Of a stretch of 64,000 bases of DNA, positions 10,857 to 20,767 are shown one piece after another. The translations under genes were made by a program, and so were the position numbers. Position 1 is the stretch's first letter. The number at the start of each line of letters is the position of its first letter. Source of the stretch: Bryoerythrophyllum caledonicum (taxonomy: Eukaryota > Streptophyta > Bryopsida > Pottiales > Pottiaceae); contig OZ020525.1 of NCBI GenBank assembly GCA_963971425.1, positions 9,965,560-10,029,559 on the forward strand, in the 5' to 3' direction. Below the pieces are notes generated by a model. The model searched no databases. It worked only from the letters and a program-made list of their open reading frames with translations, and was not told the origin of the DNA.

Positions 10857-11542
10857 ACGGGTGTTGACTTCTCTAACTAGTGTTGACTGAAGCTTTTTTG
10901 GTGGGTTAGTAAGAGATTTTTTAGGCCAACTTTAATTAGTAAACCACATGGCACCTTATTAACATTGACTCCCTCAAAATTTGTCACTTGTAGAGATTAT
11001 ACATGCCAAAATCATGAAGGGGTGTGTATAATTTAATATGCACTTGTTTTGTACACACCACTATCTTTTCATTACAAGTGCACTTGTGAAGTTTTTTGTT
11101 TTGGATTTTTTTTGTAAGATTTGGAGAGGCCTTAGGTGATTTGCTATGGCTCCTTGAAGGTCTAAGAATCAATGTTGGGCAATTCCTAAGATGTACGAGC
11201 GAGGCAACTCATATGGTGAGATTTCAGCACTTTTGGGCATTCCTTGAAGCACTTCTTTTGACATAGTGCAAAGGTTTTGTGAGAGAGAGAGCGTAATAGA
11301 CAAAAATTCATCCAATAGACCTAGAATTCTTGAAGAACGAGGTGACCTTGACATTATGAGGAGATTAAATGATCCAAATACTAATACAGCGACAACTATA
11401 GGAAGAGTATTACGATCTGAGGGCTTGGGATTGAATGATAGTACGGTTAAAACGAGTCTTTGGAGGCAAGGGTTGAGAGCATGTGTGAAGTCCAAGAAGC
11501 CACTTTTAACAAAGAAACATCAAGCACGTCGTTTGCAGTGGG

Positions 11543-11784
11543 AGTTTTGGGTTCATGTCATTTTTTCTTATAAGTCTAAATTTAATCTTTTGGCTCAGAT
11601 GGACGTCTCTATTGTTGGAGAAAGTGTAGAGAACATCTTTCAGATCAACATGTGCAAACTACAAGTTTTGGGCTCATGTCATTTTTTCTTATGAGTCTAA
11701 ATTCAATCTTTTGGCTCAGATGGACGTCACTGTTGTTGGAGAAAGTGTAGAGGATGTCTTTTAGATCAGCATGTACAAACTACA
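11543..11784 (+). repeat. 121-bp tandem duplication inside the dead Tc1 transposase
   Basis: The block 11543-11663 (from AGTTTTGGGTTCATGTC) is repeated at 11664-11784. It covers the first catalytic-Asp region of the transposase (FSYKSKFNL and similar). Units C and D have only one copy. Confidence 0.75.
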
Positions 11785-12656
11785 GTCAAACATGAGGAGA
11801 ATACATAATGGTTTGGGGTTGTATGAATTGGGAAGGAGTTGGCAAGCTTCATCTGATTGAAGGGAAGATGAATAAATATGTATATTGCAATATTTTAGAG
11901 ACGAAACTTATGGGCACTATACAGATGCAAGATTTAGAAGAGGATGAGGTTATCTTCCAACATGACAATGATCCAAAGGATACTGCACATTATGTTGTAG
12001 ATTGATTGCGTGCTCAAAAATTTCAGCTTATTGGACACCCTCCACAATCACCCGACCTCAATCCAATAGAACATGTTTGGAATGAAGTAGATCATCGTCT
12101 GAGAAGGTCTAAGAAGAAATCCACTAGTAAAAGTGACTTTTGGGAGAAGATCCAAGAAATTTGGATATAATATAGAACCTGATGTTGTTAGGAAGTTGAT
12201 ACTCTCATGCCTCAAAGAGCTCTTGATGTCTACCAAGCCAAAGGTGTTTACACACGGTGGTAGTGTTAGTGAGTGCTTATGAGTTGAATCATTGAGTTAC
12301 AAAGGTGTTTATTAATCTATAGTCTTGTTTTCTATAGTTGATATGCAATAAAATACAATTTGACCTTAAAGAATCGTACATGCTTGTTGCACATTTGAAT
12401 TATTGTGTATTTTTCTAGTTCATGTTTTCATTGACAACTTTGTGCTTTATGCTTGTTGCAACTATATTTTCTTGTGGTTGTGTTCTTGCTATTTTATGAG
12501 AGTTCATGTAGATTTGGTAGTTGATTTTGTACAAAGCTCGTGTTGTACAACTATTTATGGTCGCCACCATAACTCTCTCACGTCATGAAACTCTCTCAGG
12601 TCAAATTGATCGACAAAATCCTACACACTTTTGAGGCATGCTAAAATGTCATATGT

Positions 12657-12797
12657 TCATAGGAGTGGAACGTTGACTTCAATGCCCAGCTCCTCTACAA
12701 GCCCATCTGAGAAAGGTAACAATACAACCAAAGCAAGCAATATCACGATGGAGAGGTCTACTTTTCTCATGTTCCCTACTTCACTGACATTGTTCAT
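12657..12797 (-). CDS. 46-codon single-helix membrane peptide ORF, unit B copy
   Basis: The ATG at 12797 opens a 46-residue ORF: MNNVSEVGNMRKVDLS, then the hydrophobic IVILLALVVLLPF, then DGLVEELGI and a VPLL end. Length and layout equal the A and C copies, but many residues differ. I do not recognise the family. It may be only the surviving last exon of a gene. Confidence 0.35.
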   Translation of the reverse strand: MNNVSEVGNMRKVDLSIVILLALVVLLPFSDGLVEELGIEVNVPLL

Positions 12798-12999
12798 GTG
12801 AATCCCAAATTGGGTTAAAGAGAGGCAAAGGACATGGTGACGCGAAAGCGGCACAAGGGAATAGCCAATGAGGCCCAACCGACAAGGGGCAAAAACGACA
12901 AGAATGAAGCACAGATTCTAATGGCAAAGAGGGAGAGGGAGATTCGCAAAAAAATAGCCAAAGTAAAAAGAAGTTCTTACCAAGAGCACAGTCTGCCCC

Positions 13000-13280
13000 C
13001 GATTTGACAGGAAACCCCCCACGCTCAGACTTACCAGGTGGGAGAGGAGGTGGTGGGGCCAAAACCTGGCCCCTATTTTGTTTTTGGATGGGGCCCTAAA
13101 TTTAGCAAGGGGGGGACTCCAACACTAAATTGGGGTCGTAGGCCCCAATTTAGTGATAAAAAAATCCAAAAAAAACCTCTGACCCCCCCAAAATGGGAGG
13201 GCCAGAAAAATGAGCCCTTGCAATAAAGACGGGGCCCCACCTCGCGTAACTCCGAGCGTGGGGGGTTTCCTGTCCGCGCC
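13000..13280. mobile_element. Mutator-type MITE with 9-bp target duplication
   Basis: GTCTGCCCC flanks the element at 12991-12999 and 13281-13289; units A and D have a single copy or derivative at this site. The ends are inverted: left GACAGGAAACCCCCCACGCTC, right its reverse complement GAGCGTGGGGGGTTTCCTGTC. A second inner inverted pair surrounds ACTAAATTGGGG. A 9-bp duplication with long TIRs is typical of Mutator-like elements. It is GC-rich compared with its surroundings and has no transposase. Confidence 0.85.
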
Positions 13281-14271
13281 GTCTGCCCCATAGGAGATAA
13301 GCCTAGATACAGTCTAAGCAGAAAAAAAAACAAAACTACAAACTAATTGGGTTCAATAGAAAAGAGAGAGCCATGGGCGAGAGCCACCACGGAGGACAAA
13401 GCATTCAAATCCTAGGCTAGGGAATTGGAAGCGAAGACGATGGTATCTAAACGCCGAGAGAGAATCTGGGAGGACAAAACAACCGCAAGTGGATACTAGA
13501 GAGAGCACAATAGCCGCTCATTGAGAGAGATTGAGGGAGGGTTGAGGGACCAAAGATCCTAGTCATCTTGAGACAAGGGACAAGGGGCGTTTCTACCTTT
13601 ACAATTTTGCAACGAGAAATCATATTAAGCCTCAGAGAGACTTGGGCTGAGGTTCGGGAGATTGGAAGTGGTGTAGCGGAAGGCCATTGTGGAGGTCTTC
13701 CATTATCCTTTCAAGAACTTCGTCCGTGATGATATCTTGACCCACTAGCGAGACTTGCGAGCCACGGAGAGGAAAGGTAGGTGACAACCCAAGGGCACTG
13801 CTTGGAGAGCCTTGTGAGTCTGTAGAAGGCGGTCGAGGTTGGGAGTGTTGGTTACAAAACTCTTGACCTTGTTGGCCAGGTTCCAGGTAAGAAACTTGCA
13901 ATGTTAACGAGGTTCCAATGAACCTTATTTAAGCGAGAACAACAAAACCCCTCCATTGCTCCATGTAGAGAGGAAGATTGCCTCCTTTTCATGTTGATTG
14001 TCAGATTTGGCACTCAACATCCATTTCGTTAGCTTCTACCATGTGCTCACCTCGGCTTCAACGATCAGCTCGTAAGCACAAAAGAGCGCCAAACCAACAT
14101 GAAATTCACCACTACGCAAATCACACCAAATGAACCATGTGAGGCACATTCAAAGAATTTTCTTGGGGGTTTTGTCCACCGTTGAAGGACAATTCTATAC
14201 TTGCAGGAGACCTAGCCCCGGCTGCTGCTAACCAAGAGCTCCGGGAGGAGAAGGAAGACTTGGTAAGGCCT

Positions 14272-15730
14272 CTACAAGCGTATGATGTTAGGTTGAAGAC
14301 TTGAAATTATACAAATAACATTCACCATGTTCCATACTCCTTGGACGAAGGGGCATGACGGAAAGTGTATTCTAGCGTCTCCCATTGGGCAAGGTTGCAC
14401 AAATTGCAGAGGCTCGAGTATTCCGGGCCTACACGTCAAGGATGTGAGAGTTAAAACAAATGTTGTAACAAAAAGTTCTTCTTCATTAGAGGGGGTGGAT
14501 TTCTTGATTCTTGGTCGGACCTCCAACATGACCGCCCATATCTCATGCCAAAGTGGGCTCATTTGATTGTAGAATTTTCTACCTTTGAAAAGCCATTCCT
14601 CGTCTTTAGGCCAACACCCCCCTTGCAAAAGCTTTAACTGGGTGACCTTGTGTTGGAAAAACACTCTCTAGGGCTTGGACCTAGGTTCCATCCCCTAATA
14701 ACCATCTTGGCCAAGAGAGCAGATGCTTAAACATATGGATCTAGGATCTTAATGCCTCTATGGGATGTTGAGAGAGTTGCCAAAGCCCAGGCAAACCTAG
14801 CACAAGGATTGCCCTCCGTCTTCCCGGTCCAGAAATAATTGCAAACCGTTGTGCAAACCTTCGCAAGAACGCTTCTAGGCAAGTCTGCTTCTAGGCAAGT
14901 CTGCAACACTAGCAATGTACCAATTAGATGCAAAGATGGCGTGGTTTGCGACAAGGATCTTAGCTGCCATTGGAAGAAGTTTATTTTGTTGGATGCTCAT
15001 CTTCCTTGGACTTGGGAAAGCACCTTAGCATTCTTGTCTTGTTGATTCATGTTGAACTTGAGCAAGAACCCATGACTCATGCCCGAGAAAGCCTTGACGC
15101 ACCCAACGAAGGCTCTTGACTTCTCCCCCGCTCCAAGTCTCAAGCTTGAAAGCAACCCAAATGGCAGCACTTTTGCTCTAGTTGTCGAAGAAGCACGTAT
15201 CCCTCAGAAGATTTGGAGGACTTTGAAAGCTTTGTCGAGGTTCTCTTGTGTGCCCTAGAGGTACAAGCTAGAATTGCCAGCAAATGGAGATTGAATCCTT
15301 AGCTGCTTCCCGTTTGGCATAACAAGACCCTCAAAATCATAGCGAGGGTTGTTGAACACGTGAGGAAGCACATCGGCAATGAATATGTAGAGGTACGGAG
15401 ACATAGGGCATCCCTATTGTATTCTTCTTTCCATTTGGAATACTTGACCGACCTTGCCATTCACCGAGATCAAAGATTGCACGTCCTTGTAAAACGTCGC
15501 TACCCACCAAATCCATATTTCTGAGAAGCCCATTTCTCGCATGGTCTCTTGTAGGAAAGTCTAGTTCACCATATCGTAAGCCTTTTCGAAGTCGATGGCA
15601 AGGATAACGAGGTCATGGTTTGAAGATTTGGCCCATTCCATTGATTTGTAAGTTGGGTAAACATTGTCTAATATGTGACGACTATTAACAAAACCCGTCT
15701 GAGACGTGTTGATCCATTCTACTTCATTCA
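14272..15730 (-). pseudogene. Decayed LINE reverse transcriptase, unit B
   Basis: On the minus strand the segment starts in the RT fingers/palm (QTGFVNSRHILDN-like at about 15690, KAYDMVN region at about 15590) and continues through CNYFWTGKTEGNPCARFAWA and GIKILDPYV (14954-14727). It ends in a zinc-binding RT region (LWHEIWAV, then CPFVQGVWNMVN; 14664-14272). This is the order of plant L1-type ORF2. The lower part of the insertion (12797-14271) has no clear domain. Frames are broken. The 5' end of the LINE (endonuclease) is missing. Confidence 0.75.
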
Positions 15731-17730
15731 CTCACGTTTCCTACTTTGCTGACATCGTTCAAGCACGGCTTCTTTGGCGCTCTGTGTATAAAAGTGTGAG
15801 CACTGCAGATTCATCACATGTTTCCTATGCTTCCTTTATATATCATTTACCTCACCACATTATCAATTTTGTTGTCGATTACTTCACGCTTCTTTGATGT
15901 CTTCCTTTTCATTTCTCAACATCATCAACGAAAGCGTTTCAGGTTCCTCTTCCTTTGTTTTCTTGCTTCGAGTGCAAGGGGTGAAACAAACCACACATGA
16001 AGTGGATGGCATAACTGCCGAAAGGGACGTACTCTTTCACATCAAAGCAAAGCACAAGGAGGATGACATAACTCAAACACGAGGTTTACTTTTTCACAAG
16101 GAGTGTATCTACATTAGTCATGTGTCTTTTAAGCAACGTGCATAATACACATCACACCGTAAAGAAGGCAGTACAAGTGAGTTTTCATACTGACCTCCAC
16201 ACCACAACAACACTGAATGAAAACTGTTGAAACTGCTCATGCACCTCTGCTAAGTTCACACACAAAACACACCCTTACCAGATTCAAGTGACTTAATGGA
16301 GGACCGATTTGGAGATTGGCCAGTTTTTGCTGAGTTAGGGTTTTGCAATTTGGTATAAATCATGGTACGGGTTTCTCATAAAGGAACCATTAGAAAACTA
16401 GGCAGTAGTAAGGTAGAGGCACCGAATTCCGATCGGCCACCGAATTCCGATGAGGGGAGTATGCATGGCATGGTGCATGAAAATGGTAAATGCATGAATT
16501 GGTGCATGAAGCGACCCGGAACCAATAACTCAAAATCTGAAAACACTACACTAGACAATCAATATAGTGTAGAGGGATTATTGATGTAGATCACTCACAC
16601 TAATTTCCATCAAAGCATGTGCATGCCAAGTTCTGATTGGGTATTTGTTCTCAAACAAATGTGAGTCAGTCAACAATTGCATGTAAATTTTCAATTAGTG
16701 TGGGAAATTTCAAATAGTCTGGTCTACACTATATTCACAGAACGGTGTAGTCATTATCGGCATTGGGTCATGAAATGTGCAATTTTGGGTTGCTCCACCT
16801 CAATTGAGCTCTCATTGGTGGCCTTGCCTCTAAAGTTGAGTAAGGCCAATCAGCATTGGGTACCTTCCATGAGTTGGTTTCCCATGGCATGTCTTCTCTC
16901 TTTTATTCACTCTCACTTATTGGCATTGGGCAAAGGAGGGTACCAAATCTCACCTACTCTATAGTTTGATTAAGGGCTCCGGTGGTTTGTGGGTTTTTTA
17001 ATTCTATATTAATTGCAAATCTTTTTGATTAAATTTGAAAAAATATTTGTTGAGTTTCATTCCTGATTCCACATCTTTCTACACAAATGTTTTTGACATA
17101 CGATGTCAATGGAGTCCCGAAATGCCTTAAGTGATCATAATTGGGTGCCTCTACCTTAATGCGCTCGAGTCGAGCTTAGGATCCTATTGCGGTTTGGTGT
17201 TGAGCATAGGTAGGGTTTCTTTTGCAATTCCAATCATACTTTTTGGAATAAATCATGGCTGGCATTTCTTCTGGATCACCCACTTGGAGATTGGGCAGTT
17301 TTGTACAGGTCTAGGAATATTTCTGTCTTAAGATTTTCTTTTGCAGTTTGGTGATGGTTTGGATCCCTGCGAAGAAGGATGGACAATATTCATCCTATCG
17401 TTGGCAGTCTGGTGTTGGTCACGCTTACTGGGAGAAAATATGAGATTCGAATTCCAACGTCGAGAAGGTTAAGGTTTTGAAGTCCAACGTCGAGAAAGAT
17501 CAGATTTTGAGGTCCAACGTCGAGAAAGTACAGGTTTTGAAGTCCGCTTTGGGGTTAGATTGAATCCCTAGGTGACAAGGATGGACATTATTTCATCCTC
17601 GCTTCTGCAGTCTGGTGTTGGTCACGCTAACTAGGAGGGAATAAGGCTCTCGAAGTCCAACTTCGTGCAAACAGAAGGACTTGAAGTCCGATTTGGTGTT
17701 GCTTTGGGTCCCTCCGGGAGAGGAGGGGGA

Positions 17731-17922
17731 GGGCTGCGCCGGCCAAGGAAGTAGTGCAAGACCAAGGCGACGCTCGCGAGTCCGGGTAGCAAGCTACCGA
17801 ATGGACCCGCACCCGAGAAAAATTAGATTAATATCATGAGGGACGATGTCCCTCGTATCAGATATTAAACTGATAAGAACAGATACTACACTTGATCTTA
17901 GCCAAAAGGCCGAGAAAGGTAT
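17731..17922 (-). ncRNA. U2: U2 spliceosomal snRNA, unit C copy
   Basis: 192 nt. It has the intact 5' end ATACCTTTCTCGGCC, the branch-point-pairing GTGTAGTATCTG, the canonical AATATCTGATACGAGG and both 3' stem-loops. It shows none of the point changes seen in the B and E copies. It also has the best promoter match of the array, so it is a strong candidate for an active gene. The coding sequence is on the minus strand, so the promoter lies to its right. Confidence 0.93.
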
Positions 17923-17983
17923 GCCTCTCCTCTCTCACCCGCCCGCTCTTCTACTCCCAACTTCGCCTCCCCTCCACAATGCT

Positions 17984-17990
17984 TGTGGGA
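17984..17990 (-). promoter_or_regulatory. Plant snRNA upstream sequence element (USE) core
   Basis: On the minus strand this reads TCCCACA, the core of the plant USE consensus RTCCCACATCG, at -62 to -68 from the U2 5' end. In plants this element sits near -70. The copies in units B, D and E have GACCCATA or similar at the same distance. I do not see a clear TATA box near -30, so whether this promoter is Pol II-type and active is inferred. Confidence 0.55.
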
Positions 17991-18646
17991 AAAAGCACCA
18001 ACACGCGTTTCACTCACTCCTGCTTCCTGCACTTTTCAGTGAGAGACTGCTGTCCTGTGCTATTGGGGTAAGTCGTTTGACCCCCTGCGATATCGAGGTC
18101 ATACTAAGGCGTTCCACTTGTGGATTTCACAATTTAGTTGTAATCTTCCTGTAAAGGTTGTCTGCGATGAATAAGGATGAGTCTCAATTATGTATTTCAC
18201 CTTGTCCTCAACCAGCTCAGAACTTTAGGTATTATACCCAAGTTGTGATACTCCAGTAATACTATTCTCAATCCCCTGTAATACCATGCTTTCAAGTTTG
18301 AATGTCTGCTGGAAACGATTTATGTGCAAGCACTTTCATGCTTAGATGTCACGTTCGTGCTTAGATGTGTGACTCATAACCTGAGTTTGTGATGAAGGGA
18401 TCTTCGTAGATAATATGTTCCGTCCTGCTGTTTTTACAAGATGTTAGCTGAACTAATTTCACATGAGTTTGTCATATGATATATCTGCAGATCATATGTC
18501 TTACATTGAATGTACAAATTATCACAAGTTTGGCTCCTGAAATCACCATAGTAATGATAAGATTCACATCAGAGTTTCAACACAAATCATTGAAAGAACT
18601 GAAAATACATGGGTTCTGGCCATCCATCTTTTTTTCTTTCAATGTA

Positions 18647-20289
18647 CAGTGGCAAGCATAAATAGTCGTACAATATAAGCTTCTTTAGAAAATTAGCTAC
18701 CACATCCACATGAATTGTCATAAAATAACAAGAATATAACCATCAGAGTATATAGATGCAACAAGCATAAAACACAAAGTTTTCAATAAAAGTATGAACT
18801 AGAAAAACACACAATAATTCATATGTGCAACAAGCTTGTCCAACTCTTTATGCACGAATTCAATTTATTGTATATCAGCTATAGAAAACAATATATTAAG
18901 TCACAATATAACTATATGACTCAATGATTTAGCTCTTAACCACTCACAAGCGCTACCACCGTGTATATCCACCTTTTGCATGGTAGACATCAAGAGCTCT
19001 TCGAGGCATAGAGCGTATCAACTTCCTGACAACATCAACCTCTATTTTGTACCAAATCTCTTGAATCTTCTCCCACAAGTCACTTTTTCTGGTAGGTTTC
19101 CTCTCAAACCTCCTCATACGACGATCTACTTCATTCCAAAGATGTTCTATTGGATTGAGGTCAGGTGATTGTGGAGGATGCTCAATAGTAATAAACTTTT
19201 GAGCACGCAACCAATCTACAACATAATGTGCAGTGTGCTTTGGTTCATTGTCGTGTTGAAACAAAACATGATCTACTTCTAAACCTTGCACTTGTATAGT
19301 GCCCATAAGTTCCGTCTCTAAAATATTGCGATATACATATTTATCCATCTTCCCTTCAATCAAATGAAGCTTGCCAACTCCTTCCCAACTCATACAACCC
19401 CAAACCATTATGCTTCCTCCCCCATATTTGACTGTAGGTTGCACGTTCTGATCCAAAAGACGCTCTCCACTCTTTCTCCAACAATATTGACGTCCATCCG
19501 AGCCAAAAAGATTGAACTTTGATTCATCAGAAAAAATGACATGACTCCAAAATTCCCAAGTTGCATGTTTGCACTTCTTTGCCCACTGCAAACGACGAGC
19601 TCGATGCTTCTTTGTCAAAAGTGGCTTCTTGGTCTTCGCACATGCTCTTAGCCCTTGCATCCGAAGACTTCTTTTCACCGTATCATCACTCAATCGCATA
19701 CCCTCACATCGTAATGCACGTCCTACAGCTGCAGCTGTACTAGTATGTGGATCATTTAACCTCCTCACAATGTCACGGTCACCACGTTCATCAAGAATTC
19801 TAGGTCTACCAAGTGAAGCTTTGTCTTTCAAGGTCTCTCTCTCACGAAACCGTCGCACTATGTCAAAACAAGTGCTTCGAGGAATGCCTAAAAGTGCTGA
19901 AATCTCTCTATATGAGTTCCCTCGCTCATACATTTCAAGAACTGTTCTGCAATCATTCTCAGATCTTCTAGGAGCCATGGCTACTCTCCAAGGGCCTCTC
20001 CAAATCTTACAAAAAAAACTCACAACAAAAAGCTTTACAATGGATATGTAATGAGAAGATTATGGTGTGTAGAACTTGTGAGCATAATAAGTCGTACGCA
20101 CCTCTTCATGATCTTTGCATGTATAATCTCTACAAGTGTCAAATTCTAAAGGAGTCAATGTTAATAAGGTGCCATGTGGTGTGTTGACTAAAGCAATCCC
20201 AAAAAATATCTTACAAACTCATTAATTATGCTACAAAGGGCATATTTATGAGAGATGCCTCTCTGTCCGGTTACTTGTGCTTGCCACTG
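18647..20289 (-). mobile_element. Tc1-like transposon with open transposase (family 1)
   Basis: The ends are inverted, CAGTGGCAAGCA on the left and TGCTTGCCACTG on the right, flanked by TA at 18645-18646 and 20290-20291. The empty site is intact in unit B (CTTTCAATGTAAGTCGCAT). The 1643-bp element carries a full-length transposase on the minus strand. The diverged copies in units B and D belong to the same broader family, but their ends differ (CAGTGGCGACC). Confidence 0.93.
18953..19978 (-). CDS. Tc1-like DDE transposase (family 1)
   Basis: 341 residues from the ATG at 19978; an upstream in-frame GTG is ignored because the family starts near a helix-turn-helix. The N terminus (MAPRRSENDCRTVLEMYERG, then SYREISALLGIPRSTCFDIV) is a paired-like DNA-binding region. 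The DDE core has IFSDESKFNLFG (first Asp), FQHDNEPKHTAHYVV (second Asp) and SPDLNPIEHLWNEV (Glu), with 34 residues between the second Asp and Glu, that is DD34E. The end, MPRRALDVYHAKGGYTRW, is the family's usual C terminus. It cuts at the TIRs and inserts at TA. No stop interrupts it, so it could encode active protein. Confidence 0.93.
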   Translation of the reverse strand: MAPRRSENDCRTVLEMYERGNSYREISALLGIPRSTCFDIVRRFRERETLKDKASLGRPRILDERGDRDIVRRLNDPHTSTAAAVGRALRCEGMRLSDDTVKRSLRMQGLRACAKTKKPLLTKKHRARRLQWAKKCKHATWEFWSHVIFSDESKFNLFGSDGRQYCWRKSGERLLDQNVQPTVKYGGGSIMVWGCMSWEGVGKLHLIEGKMDKYVYRNILETELMGTIQVQGLEVDHVLFQHDNEPKHTAHYVVDWLRAQKFITIEHPPQSPDLNPIEHLWNEVDRRMRRFERKPTRKSDLWEKIQEIWYKIEVDVVRKLIRSMPRRALDVYHAKGGYTRW

Positions 20290-20623
20290 TAAGTCGCATA
20301 ACTCTCCACTCCTTCCCGGTGACCCAGTGGTTGTTGAATGTGAACCAGCCAAAAAATCTATACAGAGCTCACATGGCACAACTGAGATATCTTTGAATAC
20401 ATGCCAACCCTGAAACGAAGTTTTCTTTTCCTCTGGCAAGAAGGACGCAGAGAATTACCACGTTGTCCATAGCACTCTACGAAATGAATTATGATGAGAA
20501 AAGGTCGCTCTACAAGAATATTACAAGCAAAACTGGGTACATCAAAGTATGTGACTCTCTCACGTCAAATTGATCGACAGAATCCTACACACTTTTGAGG
20601 CATGCTAAAACGTCATATGAACT

Positions 20624-20764
20624 TCACAGGAGTGCAGCGCTGAGTCCGATGCCCAGCTCCTCTGCAAGCCCATCCCAAAAAGGTAACAACATAGCCAAAG
20701 CAAGCATTATGACGATGGAGAGGCCTACTTTTCTCAAGTTTCCTACTTTGCTGACATCGTTCAT
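20624..20764 (-). CDS. 46-codon single-helix membrane peptide ORF, unit C copy
   Basis: The ATG at 20764 gives MNDVSKVGNLRKVG, the hydrophobic LSIVIMLALAMLLPF, then WDGLAEELGIGLSAALL and a stop. It has the same length as in A and B. The second Tc1-like element begins 4 bp upstream of the ATG (20768), so any native upstream region of this copy is cut off. Family not recognised. Confidence 0.35.
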   Translation of the reverse strand: MNDVSKVGNLRKVGLSIVIMLALAMLLPFWDGLAEELGIGLSAALL

Positions 20765-20767
20765 GTA

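Larger units (their letters stand above)
10596..12569 (+). mobile_element. Decayed Tc1-like element, unit B copy
   Basis: Terminal repeats read CAGTGGCGACCA on the left and, inverted, near TGGTCGCCACCA on the right. The interior is clearly related to the open element at 18647-20289: transposase pieces lie at 11266-11694 (RPRILEERGDLDIMRRLND) and 11808-12240 (DLNPIEHVWNE, ending near YTRW). Stops and frameshifts are frequent. It also contains a 121-bp tandem duplication and a MITE. Unit D carries the same insertion at the same place, so it predates their duplication. Confidence 0.85.
9137..17202. repeat. U2 tandem unit B (type-2 flank)
   Basis: 8066 bp. In order: type-2 U2 flank, U2 gene, conserved upstream region (9608-10595), Tc1-like copy with a MITE inside (10596-12569), 46-codon ORF, LINE-derived segment carrying a Mutator-type MITE, and spacer (15762-17202). 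Removing the Tc1 copy and the Mutator-type MITE leaves about 5.8 kb. I see no other gene in the spacers. A minus-strand ORF at 10046-10252 is also present in unit D but has no recognisable domain. Confidence 0.85.
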
